In this document: piece after piece, positions 1 through 6,607 of the stretch
How the letters are laid out: the number at the start of each line of letters is the position of its first letter
Numbering within the stretch: position 1 is the stretch's first letter
Assembly (NCBI GenBank): GCA_025353725.1
Contig: JANXOF010000036.1
Coordinates: 95,142-159,141 of the forward strand
Direction: 5' to 3'
DNA length: 64,000 nucleotides
Source: Polyangiaceae bacterium
GTDB taxonomy: Bacteria > Myxococcota_A > Polyangia > Polyangiales > Polyangiaceae
Translations under genes and position numbers: made by a program
Notes under the pieces: model-generated
Seen by the model: the letters and a program-made list of their open reading frames with translations, nothing else
The model's database searches: none
What the model was told of the DNA's origin: nothing

Positions 1-125
1 TCGAACCCATTCACGTCGTATACGGGCGAGTGACACTCGACGACGTTGAAGCCATCGCTGACGCGATGGTCAGAGGCGAGGTTGTTGAAAGGCTCCTGAT
101 GCCGCGACCCGAGGCGCGTGCCTAA
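1..125 (+). CDS. C-terminal end of a (2Fe-2S) ferredoxin-like protein (partial)
   Basis: The window opens inside a plus-strand reading frame that codes about 40 residues and stops with TAA at 123-125. The last part reads YGRVTLDDVEAIADAM then VERLLMPRP. This resembles the conserved tail of Shethna-type, thioredoxin-fold (2Fe-2S) ferredoxins, where a tyrosine-glycine-arginine-valine segment precedes a helix and a final strand. No cysteine ligand lies inside the window, so the assignment rests on tail similarity alone. The stop codon overlaps the next start (TAATG), so the two genes are probably translated together. Confidence 0.4.
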   Translation, partial: EPIHVVYGRVTLDDVEAIADAMVRGEVVERLLMPRPEARA

Positions 126-610
126 TGTTTGGCTTTGAACTTCAGGAGTCGTTTTCTGGCAGCTACTACCGGCTTGACGAACCCCTTCGCGACCACAGCC
201 TACGCGTCGACCTCCGGCTTGGCGTCGATGGGATTAGGCGGTTTCTTCGCGATCGCACGGTCGAAGTGACGGGGCGCCTCTTCGCTGAGACCCTCGCCGA
301 GCGCACCGCAGGCGGCGTGCCGCTGTTCGGAACGCTTGCCATGCGGCTCTTTGACGAAAAGCGCATTCCGTATGATCTCTCGTTCGAGGGCGACGATCGC
401 CGGATATACCGCCTGCGCGGACAGCGCGACTTCTTCGTCCACGACGTGGTCGATTCACTCACGATTCTTCCCGCCAGTGTTTACGACGACGGCGGAGTCG
501 AGAGAGCCCGTGCGGTGCTCCGCTTCGACCCGAAGACGGAGCTCGGCGCCCTCGTGAGGTCGTTTCGGCCGCGCGTACGATGGCCGGGTAGGTTGAGCTC
601 CGGTTTTTAG
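125..610 (+). CDS. Hypothetical protein, 161 aa, possible GMC-oxidoreductase accessory domain
   Basis: A 161-residue soluble protein with no signal peptide or membrane segment. Its ATG overlaps the stop codon of the ferredoxin-like gene by one base. The pattern of beta-strand blocks, ending in GDDRRIYRLRGQRDFFV and then an L-T-I-L-P strand, resembles the small lipocalin-like domain that accompanies GMC-type (cholesterol-oxidase-like) oxidoreductases in some actinobacteria and myxobacteria. That resemblance is from memory of the family and is weak. Coupling to a ferredoxin would fit an accessory role in a redox pathway, but no oxidoreductase is visible in the window. Confidence 0.6.
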   Translation: MFGFELQESFSGSYYRLDEPLRDHSLRVDLRLGVDGIRRFLRDRTVEVTGRLFAETLAERTAGGVPLFGTLAMRLFDEKRIPYDLSFEGDDRRIYRLRGQRDFFVHDVVDSLTILPASVYDDGGVERARAVLRFDPKTELGALVRSFRPRVRWPGRLSSGF

Positions 611-673
611 GTCGCCTTTGTTTTCGCGACTCCGCGACGAATCATGGCCCATGGTCCTTGACGATTTGGCGAT

Positions 674-2122
674 GTGCGACAAACTAGCAACGTGATTGAC
701 GACTTGTCTGTGTCCGCTGTCAAAACGTCGGAAGGTCCCGAGGGGATCACGGTCCTGGTCGTCGACGACGAGCGATCGAACGTCGAGTCTTTGGAGAAAA
801 TTTTTCTCAAAGAGAACATGCGTGTGTTGGTCGCCAATGACGCAAAGCACGCGCTCGAACAAGTGCGAAGCCATCGCGTCCACGTGGTCCTCACCGACTT
901 GATGATGCCCGGCACGACGGGGCTCGAACTGCTCCGGGCGATCAAGCAAGTGCAATCCGACGTCGAAGTCGTCCTGATGACGGCGTACGGTTCGGTCGAG
1001 GCGGCTGTGAGCGCAATGAGGGAAGGGGCTTACGACTTCGTCGAGAAGCCGTTGAAGCGCGTAACGATTGTGAAGAGCGTCCGAAAAGCCGCCGAGCGCG
1101 GCCGCCTCCTTGAGGAGAATCGATCCCTTAAAGATGAAATCAAGGCACTCACCAAGCGCGAGATGGTGGGTAGCTCGGTGCCGTGGCGGCGGGTGATTGA
1201 GGTGGCGACCCAAGCTGCGCCGAGCACGGCGACCGTGCTCGTTCTTGGCGAGAGCGGCACTGGAAAGGAGCTAATTGCGCGCTATATCCACGACAAAAGT
1301 GCGCGTGCGCGAGGTGCATTCGTGGCCGTGAACTGCGCGGCCATCCCGGAAACGATCCTCGAAAGTGAGCTTTTCGGTCATGAGCGAGGCGCGTTTACGG
1401 GGGCCGTCACGAAGAAAGACGGTCGCTTCGCCAAGGCGACGGCCGGCACGCTGTTTTTGGATGAGATAGGCGAGTTGTCGCCTCAAGTTCAAGTGAAGTT
1501 GCTGCGTGTTTTGCAAGAGGGCGAATACGAACCTCTGGGTGGTAATACCGTGAAAGCCGACGTCCGCGTCGTGGCCGCCACGAACCGCGATCTCCTCGCC
1601 GAAGTGCAGGCTGGGCGCTTTCGCGAAGACTTGTATTATCGTCTCAACGTCATCGCTGTTACGGCGCCACCCTTGCGTGCGCGGCGCGAAGACGTACCGC
1701 TTCTCGTGGACCACTTCGTGGGGCTCTACGCAAAGAAGAACGGTAAAGCTCGACTCGTCGTTGCACGGGCGGCACTCGACCGCATGCTCGACTATGCGTG
1801 GCCGGGTAACGTCCGCGAGTTGGAAAATGTCATTGAGCGAGCGGTGGTCCTCTCGCGCGGTGACACGCTTACGGAGCAAGACCTTCCGGACCAGATTGCC
1901 AAAGCGCCGGCGTCGGCTCCGCGCTCGATCGATTTTACGGTCGGCACGCCCCTCGAAGAAATCGAACTCCGCGTGATTAAAGAAACGCTCAAGCACACCA
2001 AAGGCGACAAGTCGCTGGCAGCGCAGCTTCTCGGTATTTCGACGCGTACGGTCTACCGGAAGCTCGACGGCGTCGACGGTTCGTTCGAAGGAGCCGGAGA
2101 CCCCGCGAAACCGAGCGCATAG
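674..2122 (+). CDS. Sigma-54-dependent response regulator (NtrC family)
   Basis: A cytoplasmic transcription activator of 482 residues. Residues 25-140 are a receiver domain with acidic pair Asp31/Asp32, phosphoacceptor Asp75 (LTDLMMPG) and Lys125. Residues 165-395 are a sigma-54-interacting AAA+ domain with Walker A GESGTGKE (192-199), the sigma-54 contact loop GAFTGA (239-244) and Walker B GTLFLDEIGE. The C-terminus carries a Fis-type helix-turn-helix (AAQLLGISTRTVYRKL). All key residues are present, so it should respond to phosphorylation and activate sigma-54 promoters. The start is taken as GTG at 674; another GTG at 692 would also leave the receiver intact. No partner kinase lies next to it, so its targets are unknown. 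Confidence 0.95.
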   Translation: MRQTSNVIDDLSVSAVKTSEGPEGITVLVVDDERSNVESLEKIFLKENMRVLVANDAKHALEQVRSHRVHVVLTDLMMPGTTGLELLRAIKQVQSDVEVVLMTAYGSVEAAVSAMREGAYDFVEKPLKRVTIVKSVRKAAERGRLLEENRSLKDEIKALTKREMVGSSVPWRRVIEVATQAAPSTATVLVLGESGTGKELIARYIHDKSARARGAFVAVNCAAIPETILESELFGHERGAFTGAVTKKDGRFAKATAGTLFLDEIGELSPQVQVKLLRVLQEGEYEPLGGNTVKADVRVVAATNRDLLAEVQAGRFREDLYYRLNVIAVTAPPLRARREDVPLLVDHFVGLYAKKNGKARLVVARAALDRMLDYAWPGNVRELENVIERAVVLSRGDTLTEQDLPDQIAKAPASAPRSIDFTVGTPLEEIELRVIKETLKHTKGDKSLAAQLLGISTRTVYRKLDGVDGSFEGAGDPAKPSA

Positions 2123-2227
2123 AAACGAGGCGTGAACAGAACCAATCTCGCGCTCCGTGGTGGATCAAAGAATTGCGGCTGGGGACTGGGGGCAAGCGCA
2201 ACCTTCGCAGAACCCGCTCGGTCGTAG

Positions 2228-2479
2228 CGCCAAACGTCTGCGTTCGCGAGCTTCGAATACGTCATTCGGGAAACCTCTCTCCCGCTACACCACGAAGGCT
2301 CGAGGCTTACCTTTGCAGACTTAGGTGACGGCACGGAGGTGACCTGGCTGTCGGAGTTCTCGATTCCGGTACCTGTGCTTGGGCGGTTCCTTGGTGCCCA
2401 CGCCGCGAGGGTCTTCACGAAAGCGTTCGGCGAGTTCCTCGCGTCAGCGAAGGCCCGCTTAGAATCGCCGGATCGTTAG
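2228..2479 (+). pseudogene. Decayed SRPBCC (polyketide cyclase-like) gene, C-terminal half
   Basis: This open stretch has no good start codon and follows an in-frame TAG at 2225-2227. It codes FEYVIRETSLPLHHEG, then DLGDGTEVTWLSEFSIPVPV, then a C-terminal amphipathic helix. This is the layout of the second half of SRPBCC/START-type ligand-binding proteins: paired antiparallel strands followed by a long helix. In-frame codons upstream of the TAG (about 2140-2224) still read like the preceding strand (GLGASATFA), which suggests the N-terminal half decayed through a nonsense change and loss of its start. It could instead be a short expressed fragment, but no ribosome-binding site was seen. Confidence 0.5.
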
Positions 2480-2677
2480 GTGAGCGTAAGTCATCGAACG
2501 TTATCAGCCTGTCCTGCGGAAACGTCAGACTTCCCAGGAGGCTGCGCGATAGCGAGGAAGGTGTCTCGGTGGAGGTGAACGTGTCTTTCCGGCCGCTCGC
2601 CCCCGAAGGTCGCCATTTGGTCATCGAAGTCTATGCTTGCCTGATGCGCTTCGGTTCGCGGTACCCTTGACCGACGC
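2480..2677. other. Intergenic region, nothing recognised
   Basis: About 200 bases between the decayed SRPBCC gene and the DUF4266 gene. Open frames on both strands look like shadows with no family resemblance. A promoter for the following four-gene cluster should lie here, but no convincing -35/-10 or -24/-12 pair was found by eye. Confidence 0.4.
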
Positions 2678-2935
2678 ATGCCGTCGTTTCGCTTCAGTGC
2701 TCTCGGCCTTCGCACGGTTCGCACGGTTCGCACGGTTGGCGGATTCGTTCTCTTCGCTGTCGTCGCTTTGCTCGCGGCGTGCACCCACGTGCAACCGTGG
2801 GAGCGCGGAAAGCTTGCACACCCAACGATGTCGACTTCGAGCTTTGCGGGACCGGCCGAAGAGCACGCGAATGCCGTTCGTGAAGGGGCAGCGGGCGGCG
2901 GATCGGGCGCTGAGAGTGGATGCGGGTGCAACTGA
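2678..2935 (+). CDS. DUF4266 small lipoprotein
   Basis: An 85-residue exported protein with a basic N-terminus, a hydrophobic segment (GGFVLFAVVALLAA) and a lipobox cysteine in LAACTHV. The mature part has the DUF4266 hallmarks: VQPWERGKLAHPTM just after the lipidated cysteine, an EHANAVREGAAGG stretch, and the terminal GCGCN. The function of DUF4266 is unknown; the C-terminal cysteine pair may bind metal or form a disulfide (inference). A 9-bp triplet repeat gives R-T-V three times in the n-region. The stop overlaps the start of the DUF3570 gene by 16 bases, so the two are coupled. From memory, DUF4266 and DUF3570 genes are commonly neighbours in other bacteria. Confidence 0.85.
   Translation: MPSFRFSALGLRTVRTVRTVGGFVLFAVVALLAACTHVQPWERGKLAHPTMSTSSFAGPAEEHANAVREGAAGGGSGAESGCGCN
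2709..2735. repeat. Three perfect 9-bp direct repeats
   Basis: The unit TTCGCACGG occurs three times head to tail. It lies in frame inside the signal-peptide region of the DUF4266 gene and adds Arg-Thr-Val units before the hydrophobic core. Slippage here would change the leader length by whole triplet units. Confidence 0.9.
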
Positions 2936-4110
2936 GCCAGCGCTGGCTTGGTTCGGCACTCTGTGCTGCGCTAACTCTGCTTTCCTTACCGCGAGCGGCG
3001 CGTGCGGCTGGCAGCGGACTCACTACCAAAGTCTCGAGCGAGGTTGCCGCTTACCAAGATACGACGGCCACAAGTGTTTTGACGCCGAGTGTCGGTGCGA
3101 GCGTGGAGAGCCCGACTGCAGGCTGGGGCGTGAACGGACGGTACCTCGTCGATATCGTGAGCGCAGCCTCGCCTGACATCGTGGCGACGGCCTCGCCCCG
3201 CTGGGTTGAGGTGCGCCAAAGTGGAAACCTTGGGTTTCGATACAAGCCGAATACCTTGGGAGTCGCCGCGTCCGCGACGGCCTCGTACACCAAGGATTAC
3301 CTCTCCGCTTCGGCGGGGGGACAGGTGACCCAAGAGCTCGACGAGAAGACTCTCACGCTCGTCGCGGGCTATGCGTATGGACACGACACCATCGGGAGGA
3401 CTGGAACTCCGTTCTCCGTATTTTCCCGCACACTTGCCTACCACTCGCTTAACGTGGGTTTCTCGCGCGTGGTCAATTCTGGGCTTATTTTGGGTCTTTA
3501 CGCGGATGCCATCGTCGAGCGTGGTGACCAGTCGAAGCCGTACCGCTACATTCCCATGTTCTCCGCAGCCGACGCCCCTTCCATTTCTCGTGGTGCGTCG
3601 CCGGACGAGGTCGCAAGTCGGCGCGTCCAGGCGCGACCGCTCGAGCAGCTCCCGCTGGAGAGAGAGCGTTACGCGCTCACCGGACGACTCGGATGGCGCG
3701 GTGAGCGTACGACCCTTCGACTCGAAGAACGCGTGTACGTCGACACTTGGGGACTGAAAGCGACCACGACCGACGCGCGCTACTTCATCGACCTCGGGTC
3801 GCGCGTCACGCTCTGGCCGCATCTCCGAGTGCACACGCAGAGCGGCGTCGGCTTCTGGAAGCTTGCGTATGTGGCCGTCGATGCGAACCACCTTCCCGCT
3901 TATCGAACCGGCGATCGCGAACTCGGATCGCTCACCAATCTCGGGTTGGGCGCAGGCGTTCGGTTGGGCCTTGGTAAGGCTGGGGCATTCGACGACTGGG
4001 CGCTTGTCACGACGGCGGACGGCACGTGGACGTCGTTTGCAGACGCGCTTTACGTGAAGACCCGACTTAGCGGACTTGTCGCGACCTCGCTTGAGATCAC
4101 GTTTCGATGA
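2920..4110 (+). CDS. DUF3570 domain protein (probable outer-membrane beta-barrel)
   Basis: A 396-residue protein with a clear signal peptide (cleavage near ARAAGS, about residue 30). After this come regularly spaced amphipathic strands rich in Tyr, Gly and Val, as in an outer-membrane barrel. Recognisable DUF3570 blocks include SVESPTAGWGVNGRYLVDIV near the N-terminus, then YTKDYLSASAGG, and RYIPMF in the middle. The biochemical role of DUF3570 is not known. The gene overlaps DUF4266 upstream and a CxxCH lipoprotein downstream (ATGA, 4 bases). The whole set therefore looks like one transcript for an envelope-located complex. Confidence 0.85.
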   Translation: MRVQLSQRWLGSALCAALTLLSLPRAARAAGSGLTTKVSSEVAAYQDTTATSVLTPSVGASVESPTAGWGVNGRYLVDIVSAASPDIVATASPRWVEVRQSGNLGFRYKPNTLGVAASATASYTKDYLSASAGGQVTQELDEKTLTLVAGYAYGHDTIGRTGTPFSVFSRTLAYHSLNVGFSRVVNSGLILGLYADAIVERGDQSKPYRYIPMFSAADAPSISRGASPDEVASRRVQARPLEQLPLERERYALTGRLGWRGERTTLRLEERVYVDTWGLKATTTDARYFIDLGSRVTLWPHLRVHTQSGVGFWKLAYVAVDANHLPAYRTGDRELGSLTNLGLGAGVRLGLGKAGAFDDWALVTTADGTWTSFADALYVKTRLSGLVATSLEITFR

Positions 4111-4613
4111 GTCACCTCGTTCGTACCGTATCTGTCGCGATGGCGCTCGCTGCGTTGATGAGTACGTCGTGTTTCGACCCCGTCCATGCGGACGCCGTGG
4201 ATGCGCTCGGTGGCGAAAAGGGGGGGGAGCGCCCGGGCCCGACACATCGCGCCGGGCAGCCGTGTTTGACGTGCCACGGTGGTGCGGGGCCCGGATCTCC
4301 GGAGTTTGCGATTGCAGGTACCGTTTACGCGACGCGGAGCGGGACGGAGGCCCTGACTGGCGCGGAGGTTATGTTGCAAGACGCGACGGGCGCCAAGCAG
4401 ACGTTCGCGACGAATCGCGTCGGCAACTTCTATGTCCCCAAAACTACCTGGAATCCATCCTTCCCGCTCGTTGTACGCGTCGACTTTGGGGGGAAGAAAG
4501 CAATCATGAAGACACGAATCGGAGGGAAGGGCGCGTGCGCCGCCTGCCACGACGGACCGCGCCCGGACGGCGACGCTACCCGCGTACCGCCCGTGTTCTT
4601 CGAGGACAAATGA
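4107..4613 (+). CDS. Exported lipoprotein with two CxxCH motifs
   Basis: A 168-residue protein with a signal peptide and a lipobox cysteine near residue 22 (LMSTSCF). Two haem-attachment-type motifs are present: CLTCH (53-57) and CAACH (144-148). They bracket a beta-rich middle (GTVYATRSG, then LTGAEVMLQDATG) that looks like a carboxypeptidase-regulatory or transthyretin-like fold. It is therefore a candidate c-type cytochrome or other metal-binding lipoprotein; haem attachment is inferred from the motif only. It overlaps the genes on both sides by 4 bases, which places it in the DUF4266/DUF3570 operon. Confidence 0.75.
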   Translation: MSHLVRTVSVAMALAALMSTSCFDPVHADAVDALGGEKGGERPGPTHRAGQPCLTCHGGAGPGSPEFAIAGTVYATRSGTEALTGAEVMLQDATGAKQTFATNRVGNFYVPKTTWNPSFPLVVRVDFGGKKAIMKTRIGGKGACAACHDGPRPDGDATRVPPVFFEDK

Positions 4614-5170
4614 CGAAGGCGGCGAGACGCAAAAGTGAAGTTGCCGTTGCGTTCCGTCGGACGTTCGGCAGCGGTGCCGCCGTCAGCGTCTTCGCGTTAG
4701 CCGTCGGGTGCTCGGCCGCGCCCGACCTCAAGGCCACGGTAACCGCTGGCGACATCGACAAAGCCGGGTTCAAGCCTGTCGCACTCATGTTGGGAAGGCG
4801 CTGCGGATCGCTTGATTGCCACGGATCGCGGTTTCGAAACTTTCGCCTTTACGGTCTCGGTGGACTCCGAAAGCTCGCGGCAGACAAGCCCGAATTGCCG
4901 GCGACGACGGCGCAGGAGATCGACGCCGACTACGATGCGTTCATAACACTCGAGCCGGGTGCGATGCGCGATTTTATCGCCGGTGGCCGCACGGCGCTGA
5001 ACACGCTTACCGTTTTTCGCAAGGGGCGCGGCGACGAGGAGCATAAGGGCGGCGCGCGAATCTTCGAGGGCGACCCGGCCGATGTCTGCCTGAAGAGCTG
5101 GCTCACGCGAACCGTGGATGCCGCGGCTTGCGCATCCGCCTCGGAGGAAGCTAACCCGCTCGACAAGTAG
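4610..5170 (+). CDS. Exported protein with a CxxxxCH motif
   Basis: The start is ATG 4610, overlapping the previous stop (ATGA). The frame is open further upstream, but that part overlaps the previous gene and looks non-coding. The 186-residue product has a twin-arginine-free signal sequence with a lipobox-like cysteine (LAVGCSA, about residue 34). It carries CGSLDCHG at 65-72, a C-x4-C-H variant of the haem-binding motif. A further conserved-looking segment runs through NFRLYGLGGLR, and the C-terminus has two more cysteines. It is probably a redox lipoprotein acting with the preceding CxxCH protein. Similar short CGxxDCHG proteins are familiar from myxobacterial genomes (recollection, no search run). 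Confidence 0.65.
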   Translation: MTKAARRKSEVAVAFRRTFGSGAAVSVFALAVGCSAAPDLKATVTAGDIDKAGFKPVALMLGRRCGSLDCHGSRFRNFRLYGLGGLRKLAADKPELPATTAQEIDADYDAFITLEPGAMRDFIAGGRTALNTLTVFRKGRGDEEHKGGARIFEGDPADVCLKSWLTRTVDAAACASASEEANPLDK

Positions 5171-5339
5171 TTTGCGCGCGAGGGCGATCCCGTTGTCACT
5201 TTGTCAGAGTTGAGCCGAAGGTCGCCGACTTCGCGCCAAGCTGTCTTACGCAGAGTTTTCCACACGCCAAATAGGCCTGGATTTTCAGACTCAAAGTTGG
5301 TGGCATGACCCTCGCACTAGCCGATGCGAACTCACGCCA

Positions 5340-6296
5340 ATGGCCGTCGATCAACTCCTCCGAAACAACTTCTGGATCGTGGTGCTCCCGCTTGCGGCGA
5401 CGGCGGCGTTGCTCAACGCGCAGGCCGTGACGCAGCTCATTGGCGTTGGGCTCATGCCCGACGAGAAGGCACTCGCCGCGGCGCCGCTCGTGGCCAAGGG
5501 AGTCGCTTCTACGAGCCTCGCCGCGCGGAATCCGAATGCGGAGCCTATCCTTTCGCGCAATCCGTTTGACCACGTCACCGGGTCGCTTCACCCAGCCGTC
5601 GAGGATACGACGGTCGCATCAAGCGACGTGGATATGAGCGACCCGTGGAACGCGCCTGTGTGCGACGGCGTGAAGGTGCTCGTCATTACCGCGTCGAGCG
5701 ATCCGGAGTGGTCGTTTGCGGCGCTCACGGCCACCGGGGAGACGAAGTCCGTGCTCCGTCGCCGCGGCGGCGAAGTGAGCGGTAAAAAGCTCCACTTCGT
5801 CGGCTGGGATCGCGTCTGGTTCCAAAATGGCAGCTCGCTTTGCCAGGCCATGCTTTTCAAGCAGCCCGATATGCCCGCTGCCAAGCCTGTCGAGGTGGCC
5901 CCACCGCCTTCGCCTTCCAAAGGTGGGGCGCCCGGCTTGGATCCCGCACTCGCGAAGGGCATCCAAAAGGTTTCGGCGAATGAGTTCAACATTGACCGAG
6001 GTGTCGTTGACAAGATTCTCGAAAATCAATCCGAGCTGATGCGTCAAGCACGCATTGTTCCGGAGCAGGAAAACGGCAAAACCGTGGGTATCCGTCTTTT
6101 CGGCATTCGCCCCGAAACGCTCCTCGGCACGCTCGGCATGGAGAACGGTGACAGGCTTCAAACGATCAATGGGTTTGACATGGCGAGCCCCGAGAAGGCA
6201 CTGGAGGCCTACGCCCGGTTACGGACGGCTGACAAGCTTGTCGTGCAAGTCAATCGGCGCGGTCAAAACATGAACCTCGACTACAACATTAAGTAA
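5340..6296 (+). CDS. gspC: Type II secretion system protein GspC
   Basis: First gene of the T2SS operon. The 318-residue inner-membrane protein has one N-terminal anchor (FWIVVLPLAATAALL) followed by the NPF-containing linker (SRNPFDHV). The HR-type domain (VCDGVKVLVITASSDPEWSF through LHFVGWDRVW) contacts the secretin GspD. The C-terminus resembles the PDZ-like domain (GIRLFGIRPETLLGTLGMEN, then GDRLQTINGFDM). GspC links the inner-membrane platform to the outer-membrane secretin. The length is typical. The start is ATG 5340 just before the membrane anchor. The short intergenic space upstream (5171-5339) should hold the operon promoter, but none was recognised. Confidence 0.9.
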   Translation: MAVDQLLRNNFWIVVLPLAATAALLNAQAVTQLIGVGLMPDEKALAAAPLVAKGVASTSLAARNPNAEPILSRNPFDHVTGSLHPAVEDTTVASSDVDMSDPWNAPVCDGVKVLVITASSDPEWSFAALTATGETKSVLRRRGGEVSGKKLHFVGWDRVWFQNGSSLCQAMLFKQPDMPAAKPVEVAPPPSPSKGGAPGLDPALAKGIQKVSANEFNIDRGVVDKILENQSELMRQARIVPEQENGKTVGIRLFGIRPETLLGTLGMENGDRLQTINGFDMASPEKALEAYARLRTADKLVVQVNRRGQNMNLDYNIK

Positions 6297-6336
6297 GTCG
6301 CATGTATTTATCACATACCAAGGGAGCTCGAAGCAC

Positions 6337-6546
6337 ATGACCTCCGCCACGCACGAAACGAATCTGGCGAAGACGACACTTCGCGCGGTTGGACTCCTGG
6401 TCGGCTGTTGCGTGGTGTTCGTGGGTGTCCTCAGTGTGTTGGCTGTGGTCCTCACGGGTCGTGCCGTCGCGAGTGTTCAAGAAGGCGAGGCCAAAACTCG
6501 CACGAGCGAGACAACGGCCGCCGCGAAGAAGCCTCTGTCGATTTGA
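6337..6546 (+). CDS. Small single-pass membrane protein between gspC and gspD
   Basis: A 69-residue frame with a ribosome-binding-like AGGGAG ten bases before its ATG. It has one strong membrane segment (VGLLVGCCVVFVGVLSVLAVVL, about residues 18-39) with a short, charged C-terminal tail. It sits between gspC and gspD, a position with no standard T2SS component. It may be an accessory inner-membrane factor or an unexpressed frame. Evidence for expression is the ribosome-binding site and a clean hydrophobic profile; no family was recognised. Confidence 0.4.
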   Translation: MTSATHETNLAKTTLRAVGLLVGCCVVFVGVLSVLAVVLTGRAVASVQEGEAKTRTSETTAAAKKPLSI

Positions 6547-6607
6547 CCCCGATGTTCGCCATTTTAATTACGGCTTTACCGCTTTCGCTTCCCCTTCCTT
6601 GAGCACG

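Noticed and set aside
4076..4609. Upstream extension of the CxxxxCH protein frame
   Set aside because: It overlaps the CxxCH lipoprotein gene, is Arg-rich and lacks a signal peptide. ATG 4610 gives a proper signal sequence and a 4-base overlap.
6389..6607. Upstream extension of the gspD frame
   Set aside because: It would bury the signal peptide that starts at ATG 6608 and it overlaps the small membrane ORF.
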